The notes under the pieces: model-generated | What the model was told of the DNA's origin: nothing | Database searches by the model: none | The model's input: the letters and a program-made list of their open reading frames with translations, nothing else | Translations under genes and position numbers: made by a program | NCBI RefSeq assembly: GCF_030433645.1 | Contig: NZ_JAROCG010000001.1 | Coordinates: 186,001-250,000, forward strand | From: Arthrobacter burdickii | GTDB lineage: Bacteria; Actinomycetota; Actinomycetes; Actinomycetales; Micrococcaceae | DNA length: 64,000 nucleotides | Direction of reading: 5' to 3' | Shown: positions 1-8,217 of the stretch, in pieces | Numbering within the stretch: the stretch's first letter is position 1 | How the letters are laid out: each line of letters begins with the position of its first letter

Positions 1-296
1 CGCGGGTGCACATCCACGGCGATGCCCTCGAGGTGGGTGACCGCATCGTTCAGGACGGTCTGCGCGCTCTCACGGATGACCTCGTCATCCACCGTCGCGT
101 AGCCCGCGTCCATGCTCGACGCCGCGAACACCGGCACGGTGTAGGCGGTCACGACGTACAGCGGAGCCTTGCGCCGCTCGGCCTCCCGCGCGGCCCAGAG
201 CAGGGCGCAGGTGCTCTGGTCGGAGCCGTCGACGCCGACCACGATCCCGTGCTGCTCCAGCCCCTGCGACGATTCTTCTGCGTGCCCTCTGCCCAC
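1..296 (-). CDS. Universal stress protein (UspA family), partial at window edge
   Basis: The gene runs off the left edge, so only about the first 98 codons are visible. The start is a GTG with a GGAGG ribosome site seven bases upstream. After a short leader (GRGHAEESSQGLEQH) comes GIVVGVDGSDQS, the typical first beta strand and following Asp/Ser turn of the UspA fold, then CALLWAAREAERRKAPLYVV, the usual first helix and second strand. Family members are small cytoplasmic nucleotide-binding dimers induced by stress; actinobacterial ones often carry two tandem domains, which cannot be judged here. The adjacent plus-strand gene is divergent, about 260 bases away. Confidence 0.88.
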   Translation of the reverse strand, partial: MGRGHAEESSQGLEQHGIVVGVDGSDQSTCALLWAAREAERRKAPLYVVTAYTVPVFAASSMDAGYATVDDEVIRESAQTVLNDAVTHLEGIAVDVHP

Positions 297-492
297 GGCG
301 GGCCTCCCTCGGTCGCGTGTCCCCGCCGCCCCAAGCGACCGGTCCCCCATTTGTAGCGCACTGGGGTTCGCCGGTCTATCCACGGTTTGAAAAGTTATAT
401 AGGCTTCAGTGACCCGTAGCGGGGGCCGGCCCTCAAGAGCCGGGACACCCCTGCGCGTAGTGCTCTTGACTGACCCGTTCGCAGCCAAGAGT

Positions 493-526
493 CCGTACGG
501 CCCGGAAGAGGCGCCGGGCCGTACGG
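493..526. promoter_or_regulatory. Perfect 13-bp inverted repeat just before a ribosome site
   Basis: CCGTACGGCCCGG and its exact complement CCGGGCCGTACGG are separated by eight bases. Each arm holds the self-palindromic octamer CCGTACGG, so the two octamers form a direct pair 26 bp apart. The structure ends 15 bases before the GGAGG of the gene at 554. It lies between divergent genes and has no T tract, so it is not an obvious terminator for either. It could be an RNA hairpin controlling translation or a double operator. Confidence 0.6.
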
Positions 527-553
527 TATTCAGCTTCGTGTGGAGGTAACTCG

Positions 554-1207
554 GTGGATTCCTTGCCGCTCGACCCTGTCCGCTCTGCGTCCGCGATGTC
601 CGCGGCCATGGAGCATACGAGCACCGTCGTCATCGGTTCGGGGCTGTCCGGCCTCGCCGTCGCGAGCGAGCTCAGCCGACGCGGCATCGACTCCATCGTC
701 GTGGAAAGCCTCGAGTGCTTCGACTCCGGGGCGATGCGCACGGTCATGACGGATTCCGTCTCCCTCTCGGAGCGCACAGAACTCATGCGGCTCCTCCGCG
801 GCTATGCCGCCGCCCACCATCTCGATGTCCGGCAGACCACGGTCGCGGAACATCTCAGCATCATCGGGCACCCGAAGCTGATCACGGGCCCTGTGGGCCG
901 CAAGAAGTGGGCGGTGCAGACGGCCGACGGCGTCCTCCTCGCCGACCACGTCGTGCTCACCAAATACCCCCAGAACGAGTTGCGGAGGTTCCTGCGCTCC
1001 ATGGGCATCGCGATCGGCCGGGACTTCAAGGCGGCCCTTCGCGCGATCGGCCTGCACCTCGTCGGCGTCGGCGAACTGCTGACGCCCACCACCCGGGAGA
1101 TCGTGCGCCAGGCGAAGCTCGTGAGCGACGCCATCGTCGAGCAGGGGCCGGCCGCCCTCAGCCGCATCACCCCGCCGCGCGCGGCCCTCTCGTCGCTCGG
1201 AGCCTGA
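554..1207 (+). CDS. FAD/NAD(P)-binding Rossmann-fold protein, oxidoreductase-like
   Basis: This 217-residue protein starts at a GTG with GGAGG seven bases upstream; an internal ATG at 596 is less well placed. Residues about 23-50 (TVVIGSGLSGLAVASELSRR, then IVVE) form a dinucleotide-binding beta-alpha-beta unit with GxGxxG and a terminal acidic residue, as in FAD-dependent oxidoreductases. The protein is short for a complete flavoprotein reductase, and no substrate domain is recognisable, so the reaction is unknown. It is preceded by a strong hairpin and ends 25 bases before the convergent CopC-like gene. Being a reduced pyridine-nucleotide-disulphide type oxidoreductase is the best guess. 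Confidence 0.7.
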   Translation: MDSLPLDPVRSASAMSAAMEHTSTVVIGSGLSGLAVASELSRRGIDSIVVESLECFDSGAMRTVMTDSVSLSERTELMRLLRGYAAAHHLDVRQTTVAEHLSIIGHPKLITGPVGRKKWAVQTADGVLLADHVVLTKYPQNELRRFLRSMGIAIGRDFKAALRAIGLHLVGVGELLTPTTREIVRQAKLVSDAIVEQGPAALSRITPPRAALSSLGA

Positions 1208-1232
1208 CCCGCCCGGTCCTCCCTGCCCAGCC

Positions 1233-1859
1233 CTACTTGCCGGCGCCGAGCCGCTTCCGGGCCGTCACGGCGAGCGCGACGGCGATCGCCACCAGCGCCA
1301 CGATCATCAGCAGAATGCTCCAAGGGAAGTCGCTCACTCCGGCCGTCTGAGTCTCTGCGGCCGGGGCGTCCTCCACATCCAACGGGCCCTGGGTGGTCGC
1401 GGTGTCCGGGACCGTCGTCGAGCCCTGCTGAGTGGTGAAGACGAAGGTGCCCTCGATGGGGTGCGAATCAGAGGACACGACGCGCCAGTTGACGGTGTAC
1501 TCCCCGGCCTCCGCACCCGAACGCAGAGGCTGGGTGGCCGTCCGGTCGACGATCTGCACGGGCCCGTCGGCCCAATCCGTGCCGGACGCGTCGAGGACCT
1601 GCACCTGGGCGCCGATCCCGGACGGCACGTTCGAGAAGCTGAGTTCCAGGCTGGGCGGCAGCACCTCGATGGTGGCGCCCGACGCCGGATTGCTGCCGGC
1701 CAGTTCGTCGTGGGCGTTCGCGGCGGCGCCGCCTCCGAGGAGGAGGGCGAGTGCCAGCAGGACGGCCCCGACGAGGGCTCCGCCCGAGAAGGCAGGACGA
1801 CCCCGTCCGCCGTGCGCGGTCACCGGGTGCTGGACGGGCAGGAGAGAAGAGGCAGCCAT
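1233..1859 (-). CDS. CopC-domain protein, secreted and membrane anchored
   Basis: The 208-residue protein has an N-terminal hydrophobic signal segment (about residues 25-49) ending ANAHDEL, so the mature protein would begin near the copper-ligand histidine used by CopC and YobA proteins. The body reads SNPASGATIEVLPPSLELSF and later DSHPIEGTFVF, both hallmark CopC beta-sandwich stretches with the second conserved histidine. A C-terminal transmembrane helix (about residues 183-200) followed by RKRLGAGK anchors it, as is common in actinobacterial CopC-like proteins. The likely role is extracytoplasmic copper binding or delivery. No CopD partner is visible nearby. Confidence 0.85.
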   Translation of the reverse strand: MAASSLLPVQHPVTAHGGRGRPAFSGGALVGAVLLALALLLGGGAAANAHDELAGSNPASGATIEVLPPSLELSFSNVPSGIGAQVQVLDASGTDWADGPVQIVDRTATQPLRSGAEAGEYTVNWRVVSSDSHPIEGTFVFTTQQGSTTVPDTATTQGPLDVEDAPAAETQTAGVSDFPWSILLMIVALVAIAVALAVTARKRLGAGK

Positions 1860-2013
1860 GATCCCACCCTACGCGGAGACCCTGAGGAGGTGCTGGACCT
1901 TCTGCAGGAGGGCGGCGGGGAGTGGGACGGCCGTCACGGGACGTCTCCCCGCCGCATGCTCGGGATAGAATTCATCGCGATTGCTCCCCGACCCTTCCGC
2001 CCTAGGATCCCCC

Positions 2014-3465
2014 ATGCTCAAAACTGGTTCCGCGCTGGATCGCTACTTCGACATCACGCAGCGGGGGTCGACGTTCTCCCGTGAGATCCGCGGCGGCCTC
2101 GCCACCTTCTTCGCCATGAGTTACATCGTGGTGCTCAACCCGCTCATCCTCGCCGGCGCCGATTCCTCGGGCGCCGAACTCGGCTTCGAACGGGTCGCCG
2201 CCGTGACCGCGCTGGTGGCCGGCATCCTGACCATCGTCATGGGCGCGTGGGCCAAGTACCCGTTCGCGCTCGCCACGGGACTCGGCGTCAACGCCTTCGT
2301 GGCCATCACGGTCGCAACCAACCCCGGCCTGACCTGGCCGGACATCATGGGCCTCGTCATGCTCGCCGGCCTCACCATGCTCGTCCTGGTGCTGACCGGG
2401 TTCCGGACGGCGGTCTTCAACGCCGTCCCCGAGAGCCTGAAAACGGCGATCGTCGTAGGCATCGGTCTGTTCATCGCCCTGATCGGCCTGGTCAACGCGG
2501 GCTTCGTCCGCCGCGTGCCCGACGTCGCCAACACCACCGTCCCCGTCGGCCTCGGGTTCGGTGGGGTCCTCATCGGCTGGCCGACCCTGGTCTTCGTCTT
2601 CGGCCTCATCCTGACCATCGCACTCGTGGTCCGGAAGGTGCGCGGAGCGATCCTCATCGGCGTCCTGGCCGCGACGGTACTCGCCGTCGTCATCGAAGCC
2701 GTCATCAACGTCGGCCCGAGCGTCGCGCCGGGCCAGGAGCCCAACCCCGCGGGCTGGTCCCTCGTGGTTCCCGAGCTGCCCACCGGTTCGTGGGTCGGCG
2801 TCCCGGACCTGAGCCTCATCGGCAACGTGAGCCCGTTCGGCGCCTTCGGCCACCTCGGCGGAACCGCCGCGGTCCTGCTGACCTTCACGATCCTCCTCAG
2901 CATCTTCTTCGACGCGATGGGCACGATGGTCGGCCTCGCCAACGAGGCGAAGCTCGTCGACGCCAAGGGGAACATCCCGGGCGTCAACCGGGTCCTCGTG
3001 GTCGATGCCCTGGGCGCGGTCGCCGGCGGTGCCGGTTCGGTGTCGTCCAACCAGATCTACGTCGAATCCGGCGCCGGCATCGGAGAGGGCGCCCGGACGG
3101 GCCTCGCGAACGTGGTCACCGGCCTGCTGTTCCTCCTCGCGATGTTCTTCACCCCGCTCATCAGCCTCGTGCCGTTCGAGGCCGTGGCGCCCGCCCTCGT
3201 GGTCGTCGGTTTCATGATGGTGTCGCAGGTCGGCCGCATCGACTTCGAGGACTGGGGCGTCGCCCTGCCGGCCTTCCTCACCTTCACGCTCATGCCATTC
3301 ACCTACTCGATCGCGAACGGCCTCGGTGCCGGCTTCATCGCCTTCGTGCTGATCCGCGCCATCCAGGGCCGTGCGCGCGAGGTGCACCCGCTGATGTGGG
3401 CCGTGGCCGCGGCCTTCGTGGTCTTCTTCGGCATCGGACCCATCGAGGAACTCCTCGGCATCTGA
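2014..3465 (+). CDS. NCS2-family permease, AzgA-like purine transporter
   Basis: The 483-residue protein has about 12-14 hydrophobic segments. MLKTGSALDRYFDI, TFSREIRGGLATFFAMSYI and NPLILAGA are typical of the AzgA/PbuG branch of NCS2, which takes up guanine, hypoxanthine or adenine with protons. The substrate-site region MGTMVGLANEAKLVD and the GSVSSNQIYVESGAGIGEGARTG stretch agree. I chose ATG 2014 because AGGA lies seven bases upstream; an in-frame TTG at 1981 has no such site. A TAGAAT sequence at 1966-1971 could be the -10 element. It is a single gene, closed by a strong terminator. Confidence 0.92.
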   Translation: MLKTGSALDRYFDITQRGSTFSREIRGGLATFFAMSYIVVLNPLILAGADSSGAELGFERVAAVTALVAGILTIVMGAWAKYPFALATGLGVNAFVAITVATNPGLTWPDIMGLVMLAGLTMLVLVLTGFRTAVFNAVPESLKTAIVVGIGLFIALIGLVNAGFVRRVPDVANTTVPVGLGFGGVLIGWPTLVFVFGLILTIALVVRKVRGAILIGVLAATVLAVVIEAVINVGPSVAPGQEPNPAGWSLVVPELPTGSWVGVPDLSLIGNVSPFGAFGHLGGTAAVLLTFTILLSIFFDAMGTMVGLANEAKLVDAKGNIPGVNRVLVVDALGAVAGGAGSVSSNQIYVESGAGIGEGARTGLANVVTGLLFLLAMFFTPLISLVPFEAVAPALVVVGFMMVSQVGRIDFEDWGVALPAFLTFTLMPFTYSIANGLGAGFIAFVLIRAIQGRAREVHPLMWAVAAAFVVFFGIGPIEELLGI

Positions 3466-3481
3466 TCGCTGCGCGGCAGGA

Positions 3482-3514
3482 GCGACGACGGCGGCTGGGG
3501 GCCGCCGTCGTCGC
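3482..3514. terminator. Bidirectional terminator hairpin
   Basis: A perfect 14-bp stem (GCGACGACGGCGGC and complement) with a five-base loop lies 17 bases after the NCS2 permease stop. It separates two convergent genes. There is no T tract, which is usual in this GC-rich DNA. Confidence 0.75.
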
Positions 3515-3524
3515 CCGTCCGTGG

Positions 3525-3600
3525 GGCGCCTGTCGTTTGTGGCGCCTGGCTTTCGTGGCGCTGCTTTTCGGTGCGCCTGTCGTCGGCGCCTGTCGTTCGT
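3525..3600. repeat. Degenerate 16-bp tandem repeat
   Basis: Five units can be aligned: GGCGCCTGTCGTTTGT, GGCGCCTGGCTTTCGT, GGCGCTGCTTTTCGGT, a 12-base unit GCGCCTGTCGTC, and GGCGCCTGTCGTTCGT. They fill the gap between the terminator and the stop of the convergent dehydrogenase. No reading frame is associated with them. Confidence 0.6.
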
Positions 3601-3617
3601 GGGGCCGCCAGGGCCGG

Positions 3618-4439
3618 TCAGCGGGCCGACCAGCCGCCGTCCATGACGTAGGACGAACCCGTGACCATGCCGGCGTCGTCGTCCGCGAGCCATGCGACCA
3701 GGGAGGCGACCTCCTCGGGCTCCACGAGGCGCTTGATGGCGGATTCGGTGAGCATAATCTTCGACAGCACCTCGTCCTCGCTGATGCCGTGCAGGCGCGC
3801 CTGGTCCGCGAGCTGGTTCTCGACCAGGGGCGTGCGCACGTAGCCCGGGTTCACGCAGTTGCTCGTGACGCCGTGCTCCCCGCCTTCGAGGGCGGTGACC
3901 TTCGAGAGCCCTTCGAGTGCGTGCTTCGCAGTGACGTAGGCCGACTTGAAGGGCGAGGCACGCAGGCCGTGGACGGAGGAGATGTTGATGATCCGCCCGA
4001 AGCCCCGCGCGTACATCCCCGGCAGCGCGGCGCGGATCAGCAGGAACGGCACCTCCACCATGAGCTTCTGGATCCGGCGGAAGTCCTCCGGGCGGAAGTC
4101 CTGGATGGGACTGACCGTCTGGATGCCGGCGTTGTTCACGAGGATGTCCGCGTCGAGCGTGAGGTCCTCGAGGGCTGGCGTATCGAGCAGGTCGACCGCC
4201 CAGGACTCCCCCTCGAGCTCCTTCGCGAGGGCCGAAGCGCCCTGTCCATCGCGGTCGGCGACGACCACAGCGGCCCCGCGAGCGGCGAGGGCCCGCGCGC
4301 AGGCCGCGCCGATGCCGCTCGCCCCTCCGGTGATCACCGCCCGCCGGCCGGCAAGGCTGCCCGCCTGCTGCTGGAGGGACTCGGAACGGTTGTGCGCTGC
4401 AGGACCGGGGCGCCCCGCAGCCGCTTCATCGAGGCTCAT
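3618..4439 (-). CDS. 3-hydroxybutyrate dehydrogenase (short-chain dehydrogenase)
   Basis: The 273-residue SDR oxidises 3-hydroxybutyrate to acetoacetate with NAD+, in the cytoplasm. The sequence shows the cofactor motif TGGASGIG (37-44), NNAG (102-105), the INISSVHG strand, and the catalytic SAYVTAKHALEGLSK with Tyr168 and Lys172. VNPGYVRTPLVENQLADQA and GSSYVMDGGWSAR are strongly characteristic of bacterial 3-hydroxybutyrate dehydrogenases. The ATG has an AGGA site; about 28 residues precede the core, slightly longer than usual. It is divergent from a LysR gene whose product may control it. Confidence 0.9.
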   Translation of the reverse strand: MSLDEAAAGRPGPAAHNRSESLQQQAGSLAGRRAVITGGASGIGAACARALAARGAAVVVADRDGQGASALAKELEGESWAVDLLDTPALEDLTLDADILVNNAGIQTVSPIQDFRPEDFRRIQKLMVEVPFLLIRAALPGMYARGFGRIINISSVHGLRASPFKSAYVTAKHALEGLSKVTALEGGEHGVTSNCVNPGYVRTPLVENQLADQARLHGISEDEVLSKIMLTESAIKRLVEPEEVASLVAWLADDDAGMVTGSSYVMDGGWSAR

Positions 4440-4544
4440 GGCTTTCCTTCCCGTACGTGGTGGCGGGGTCACTCCCCGCACTCCTCCTGAGTATTCCTGC
4501 AGGGCGGGGCCGGACCAATGACCACTTCGGCACCCCTCGTCTGC

Positions 4545-4550
4545 GATACT
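4545..4550 (+). promoter_or_regulatory. Candidate -10 element of a leaderless LysR transcript
   Basis: GATACT ends six bases before the ATG at 4557, placing the expected transcription start at or next to the A of the start codon. No ribosome site precedes either candidate start. Confidence 0.5.
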
Positions 4551-4556
4551 GCACAG

Positions 4557-5474
4557 ATGGTTGCCCCCAATGCCCAGGATCTCCTCGTCCTGCGGGCCGT
4601 CGCCCAGAGCGGGCGGTTCACCACCGCGGCCGATTCCCTGGGCCTGAACCATACGACCGTCTCCCGCAGGATCGCGGCCCTCGAGAAGGCCCTGGGAGGC
4701 CATGTCCTCTCCCGCAGCGCGGGCGGGTGGGAACTGACGGACCTGGGCCGGCGCGCTGCCGATGCGGCGGCGGGCGTGGCTGCGGCCGTCGCCGAACTGG
4801 CCGGCGACGACGCCGGGGCGCTGACCGGCGTCGTGCGGATGAGTGCCACGGACGGTTTCAGTGCCTTCGTCGCCGCCCCGGCCTTCGCACGCCTGCGGTC
4901 CGCCAATCCGCGGCTCAGCATCGAGATCGTCGCCGCCACGCGGAGGGCCTCGCAGACGCGCACGGGACTCGACTTCGAGGTGGTGGTCGGGGAACCGCAG
5001 GTGCACCGTGCCGAGGCGACGCGGCTGGGCGCCTACGTGCTCGGCCTCTACGCGTCGCGGGACTACCTCGGGGCGCATGGTTCGCCGTCCGACCTGGCCG
5101 AGGTGGTCACCCATCCGCTCGTCTATTTCATCGACTCGATGCTGCAGGTCGACAGCCTGGACGCGCCACGGCGCCTGCTGCCCTCCATGCGTGATGCCCT
5201 GAGCTCCACGAACGTGTTCGTGCACGTCGAGGCCACGCGGGCCGGCGCGGGGCTCGGCCTCCTCCCGTGCTTCATGGCGGACCGCCATCCGGACCTCGTG
5301 CGCCTCCTCCCGGGCCTGGTCGCGGAGCAGCTGGACTACTGGCTCGTGGTCCGGCCCGACTCGCTGCGCCAACCCGCTGTCGCCGCCGTCGTGGAGGCGC
5401 TGCGGGAGGGGACGCGGTCACTGGAACCGCAGCTCCTGGGCCGGTCCGCTCCCACCGGAGCGCCGCACCCCTGA
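4557..5474 (+). CDS. LysR-family transcriptional regulator
   Basis: The 305-residue protein has an N-terminal winged helix-turn-helix (about residues 6-65: LLVLRAVAQSGRFTTAADSL then NHTTVSRRIAALEKALGG) and a co-inducer-binding domain whose strand FSAFVAAPAFARLRSANPRL is typical. I placed the start at ATG 4557, not the in-frame ATG 4518, because a GATACT element lies six bases ahead, consistent with leaderless transcription, and the HTH then begins at the usual distance. It is divergent from 3-hydroxybutyrate dehydrogenase with about 117 bases between the starts, a common regulator-target arrangement. The ligand is unknown. Confidence 0.9.
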   Translation: MVAPNAQDLLVLRAVAQSGRFTTAADSLGLNHTTVSRRIAALEKALGGHVLSRSAGGWELTDLGRRAADAAAGVAAAVAELAGDDAGALTGVVRMSATDGFSAFVAAPAFARLRSANPRLSIEIVAATRRASQTRTGLDFEVVVGEPQVHRAEATRLGAYVLGLYASRDYLGAHGSPSDLAEVVTHPLVYFIDSMLQVDSLDAPRRLLPSMRDALSSTNVFVHVEATRAGAGLGLLPCFMADRHPDLVRLLPGLVAEQLDYWLVVRPDSLRQPAVAAVVEALREGTRSLEPQLLGRSAPTGAPHP

Positions 5475-5511
5475 CATCTCCGACCTGACGCGCGCCGCGG
5501 ACCGCGGACGA

Positions 5512-7242
5512 CTAGGACGAACCGCCCCGGGGTCGGAGCCGTGTCTCCTCGACGTCCAGGATGCGCTGCGCCTTCGCCAGCACCCGTGAGGAGTAGGTCC
5601 CGCGCGACCGTGCTGCAAGCAGTGCCTCACGCTCTGCCGCGAGCACGGCGAGCCGGAGATCCCGGTACTGGCGGTGCGGCGAGCGCACGAGCTTCTGCTC
5701 CGGCAGCCGGGCCTTCTCCCACTCGAACTCGCTGCGCATGCCCGTGTCCGTCCGCACGCGGTCCAGCACGTCGTCGTCCACCTGGACGTCCTCCCCCACG
5801 ACGGCCTGCGGATCCTCCAGCACGCGCAGCCCCTCGGTGCGCAGCTCGTCGAACAGCGTGGCCGCCTCCTCCCGGTCGGCGTCGACGTCGATGCCCTCGA
5901 TCCTGAGCACCCGGATGAGCGCCGGCAGCGTGCTGCCCTGCACCAGCAGCGTGGTGACGGCGACGGTGAAGGCGATCAGCACGAGCTGCTCCCGGTACGC
6001 GAACGACGACGGCAGGGATTGCGCCGCGGCGAGCGTCACCACCCCGCGCATGCCCGACCAGCCGAGCACCGTGGCACCCTTCCAGCCGAACCCTTCGCGC
6101 CGTTCGAGTTCGAGGTCCGCCTGGCGGCGCTGGTACATCCTCGTCAGGGCCCGTTTGCGGCGCTCCTGCCGCGCATCGAGGATCCGCTGCTTCTTCAGCC
6201 GGCCGAGGCCGCGGCGCAGCTGCAGCGTCCGGCGCTCCGCCCTGCTCGGCAGCCGCCGCATCAGCAGCACGAGGGGGAACACCCAGAGGAACCGCAGGAC
6301 GATCAGGGCGAGGGTCGCGAAGAGGCCGATCACCACCGTCTGCTGCACCGTCAGCAGGGACTCGTCGATGTCCTGCAGCAGGCCCCGGATCTCCAGGCCG
6401 ATCAGCAGGAACACGCCGTTCTCCAGCAGGAACTGGACGGTCCGCCAGTTCACGTTCTCGCTGATGCGTGCGCGTGCGTCGAAGTGGCTCGCGCTGCGAT
6501 GGCCCGTGTAGATCCCGGCCACCACCACGGCCAGCACGCCCGAGGCGCCGAGCTCCTCGGCGGGGAGGAACGCGATGAACGGCACGGCGAGGGACAGCGC
6601 GGTGTCCAGGACGGGGTCGTCGAGCTTCGAGCGGACGAACACCGTCACCACCCCGACGGCATAGCCCACCACGGCTGCCACGGTGACGGCGAAGGCGAAG
6701 TCTCCCACCGCGGAACCGAAGCCGGTCAGGGCTCCAGCCGAGGCGGCGATGGCGCTGCGCAGGAGGACGAGCGCCGTGGCGTCATTGACCAGCCCCTCGC
6801 CCTCCAGCACGGTCAGCAGGCGGGGCGGCAGTCCGAGCCGCCGCCCGATCGACGTGGCGGCGACGGCGTCGGGCGGGCTGATGACGGCGCCGAGGGCGAT
6901 CGCCGCAGCGAGGCCGAGGCCTGGCAGCAGGGCGTGGAGGAGCAGCCCCGTGGCGAGGGCCGAGACGACGACGAGCGACACGGACAGGCTCGCGATCGGC
7001 GTGAGGTTGCGGCGGAAGTCCGTGACGGGCGTCTTGATCGCCGCAGCGTAGAGCAGGGGCGGCAGGACGCCGGTCAGGATCCACTCGTCCGGGATGCGGA
7101 AGCTCGGCACCCCCGGGACGAAGGAGAGGACGATGCCGACGACGACGAGGATGAGCGGGGCCGCGACGCCCACGCGCTTCGACAGGACGGCGACCGCCAC
7201 GAGGACAGCGATTCCGATGATGCCCAGCAGTCCCAGTTCCAC
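5512..7242 (-). CDS. Na+/H+ antiporter, CPA1 (NhaP) family
   Basis: The 576-residue membrane protein begins with about 12 hydrophobic segments and includes ISPPDAVAATSI and LEGEGLVNDATALVL, the ion-binding region and adjacent segment of CPA1 antiporters. GFGWKGATVLGWSGMRGVVTLAAAQSLP near residue 400 matches the later conserved helix. A basic cytoplasmic loop (about residues 335-395, rich in Arg and Lys) and a C-terminal tail of about 120 residues flank the last helices and may be regulatory. It exports Na+ in exchange for protons. The start is GTG at 7242 with a weak upstream AGG. Confidence 0.9.
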   Translation of the reverse strand: MELGLLGIIGIAVLVAVAVLSKRVGVAAPLILVVVGIVLSFVPGVPSFRIPDEWILTGVLPPLLYAAAIKTPVTDFRRNLTPIASLSVSLVVVSALATGLLLHALLPGLGLAAAIALGAVISPPDAVAATSIGRRLGLPPRLLTVLEGEGLVNDATALVLLRSAIAASAGALTGFGSAVGDFAFAVTVAAVVGYAVGVVTVFVRSKLDDPVLDTALSLAVPFIAFLPAEELGASGVLAVVVAGIYTGHRSASHFDARARISENVNWRTVQFLLENGVFLLIGLEIRGLLQDIDESLLTVQQTVVIGLFATLALIVLRFLWVFPLVLLMRRLPSRAERRTLQLRRGLGRLKKQRILDARQERRKRALTRMYQRRQADLELERREGFGWKGATVLGWSGMRGVVTLAAAQSLPSSFAYREQLVLIAFTVAVTTLLVQGSTLPALIRVLRIEGIDVDADREEAATLFDELRTEGLRVLEDPQAVVGEDVQVDDDVLDRVRTDTGMRSEFEWEKARLPEQKLVRSPHRQYRDLRLAVLAAEREALLAARSRGTYSSRVLAKAQRILDVEETRLRPRGGSS

Positions 7243-7341
7243 CGTGCAAGCCTAGTAGCCGTCGACCACCGCGTAACCCCGCGCGGCTGCGGGCGGAGCC
7301 CTTCCCGGAGTGACCGTCAGGGCGCTAGGGGCTCCTCGCTG

Positions 7342-8154
7342 TCAGTCCTCGAGGACCTGCGCGCCCGCGGCGAACGCCCGCACCCTCGCGTCCTGCCAGA
7401 TCTGCGCAGGCACTCCCCCGCCCAGCAGTTCGCGGGCCAGCCCCGGGTCCTCACCGAGGGGGGCGTCACTGCCGGCGATGATCACGTTGCCGTAGCGTCT
7501 GCCCTTGAGCATCGCCGGATCGGCGATGATCGCGGTATAGGCGAACTCCGCACCGATGGTCGCGGCTTCCCGCTTGGCCATCGCCAGGTTGGGGCTGTCG
7601 CCGCAGTTGACCACGTAGACACCGTCGGCCCCGAGCACGCGCTTGGCGGCACGCGTGAACTCCCGGGTAGTGAGCGGGACGGGCGTCACGGCTCCGGCGA
7701 AGACGTCACGGATGATGAGGTCGCGGCTGCCCTCGCTCAGAGACTCCGTCACGGCGCGCGCCTCGCCGACGCGGATGCGCACGAGCGGTGCCCGCGGGAG
7801 GTCGAACCACTCCCGCACCAGGTCGGCCAGCCGCCCGTCGAGTTCGACGACGACCTGTCGTGCCTGCGGGTGGGAAGCGGCGAAGCGGCGGGCGAGTGAG
7901 CATGCTCCTCCCCCGAGGTGGAGCGCGCGGAGCCGGTCCGACGCCGCCCACCGGGAATCGACGAGCGAGGCTATCCACCGCATGTATTCGAAGTCGAGCT
8001 GCAGCGGATCGGCCAGGTCGATGTGCGAACTGGGGACGCCGTTGATGCGCAGCACCCAGCCGTTCGGGTTGTACGGATCGGGTTCGAGTTCGCACGTCCC
8101 GGTGTCGATGGGGAACTCCCCGATCTCGGGCCGCGGGCCCGCGGCCCTCGCCAT
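7342..8154 (-). CDS. Spermidine-synthase-like methyltransferase-fold protein
   Basis: The 270-residue cytoplasmic protein has a Rossmann-like fold of the spermidine synthase family: LRALHLGGGACSLARRFAASHP with glycine-rich loop, QVVVELDG ending in the acidic ligand, VRIRVGEARAVTE and DLIIRDVFAG. The usual polyamine-synthase catalytic Asp region is present as RDVFAGAVTP, but many actinobacterial members are annotated only as spermidine-synthase-like, and the true substrate is uncertain. It is the third gene of a minus-strand run that starts with the thiamine-binding-like protein and GNAT acetyltransferase, although gaps of about 50-60 bases separate them. Confidence 0.8.
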   Translation of the reverse strand: MARAAGPRPEIGEFPIDTGTCELEPDPYNPNGWVLRINGVPSSHIDLADPLQLDFEYMRWIASLVDSRWAASDRLRALHLGGGACSLARRFAASHPQARQVVVELDGRLADLVREWFDLPRAPLVRIRVGEARAVTESLSEGSRDLIIRDVFAGAVTPVPLTTREFTRAAKRVLGADGVYVVNCGDSPNLAMAKREAATIGAEFAYTAIIADPAMLKGRRYGNVIIAGSDAPLGEDPGLARELLGGGVPAQIWQDARVRAFAAGAQVLED

Positions 8155-8217
8155 CAGGACCGGGCCGCCGGCGGGTGATCGTGCTGGGCGGGACGGGCGG
8201 AAGGCATGGGTTCCATG

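Noticed and set aside
387-401. TTGAAA and TATATA near 390 looked like a promoter.
   Set aside because: The spacing is only three bases, not 16-19, so it cannot be a standard promoter pair.
2002-3693. Long minus-strand reading frame antisense to the NCS2 permease.
   Set aside because: It has the composition of an antisense shadow in GC-rich DNA (runs of Arg, Asp, Gly, His) and no domain.
3618-5372. A 584-codon frame joining the dehydrogenase to upstream sequence.
   Set aside because: The upstream half lies antisense to LysR and has no domain; the dehydrogenase has its own ribosome site and ATG at 4439.
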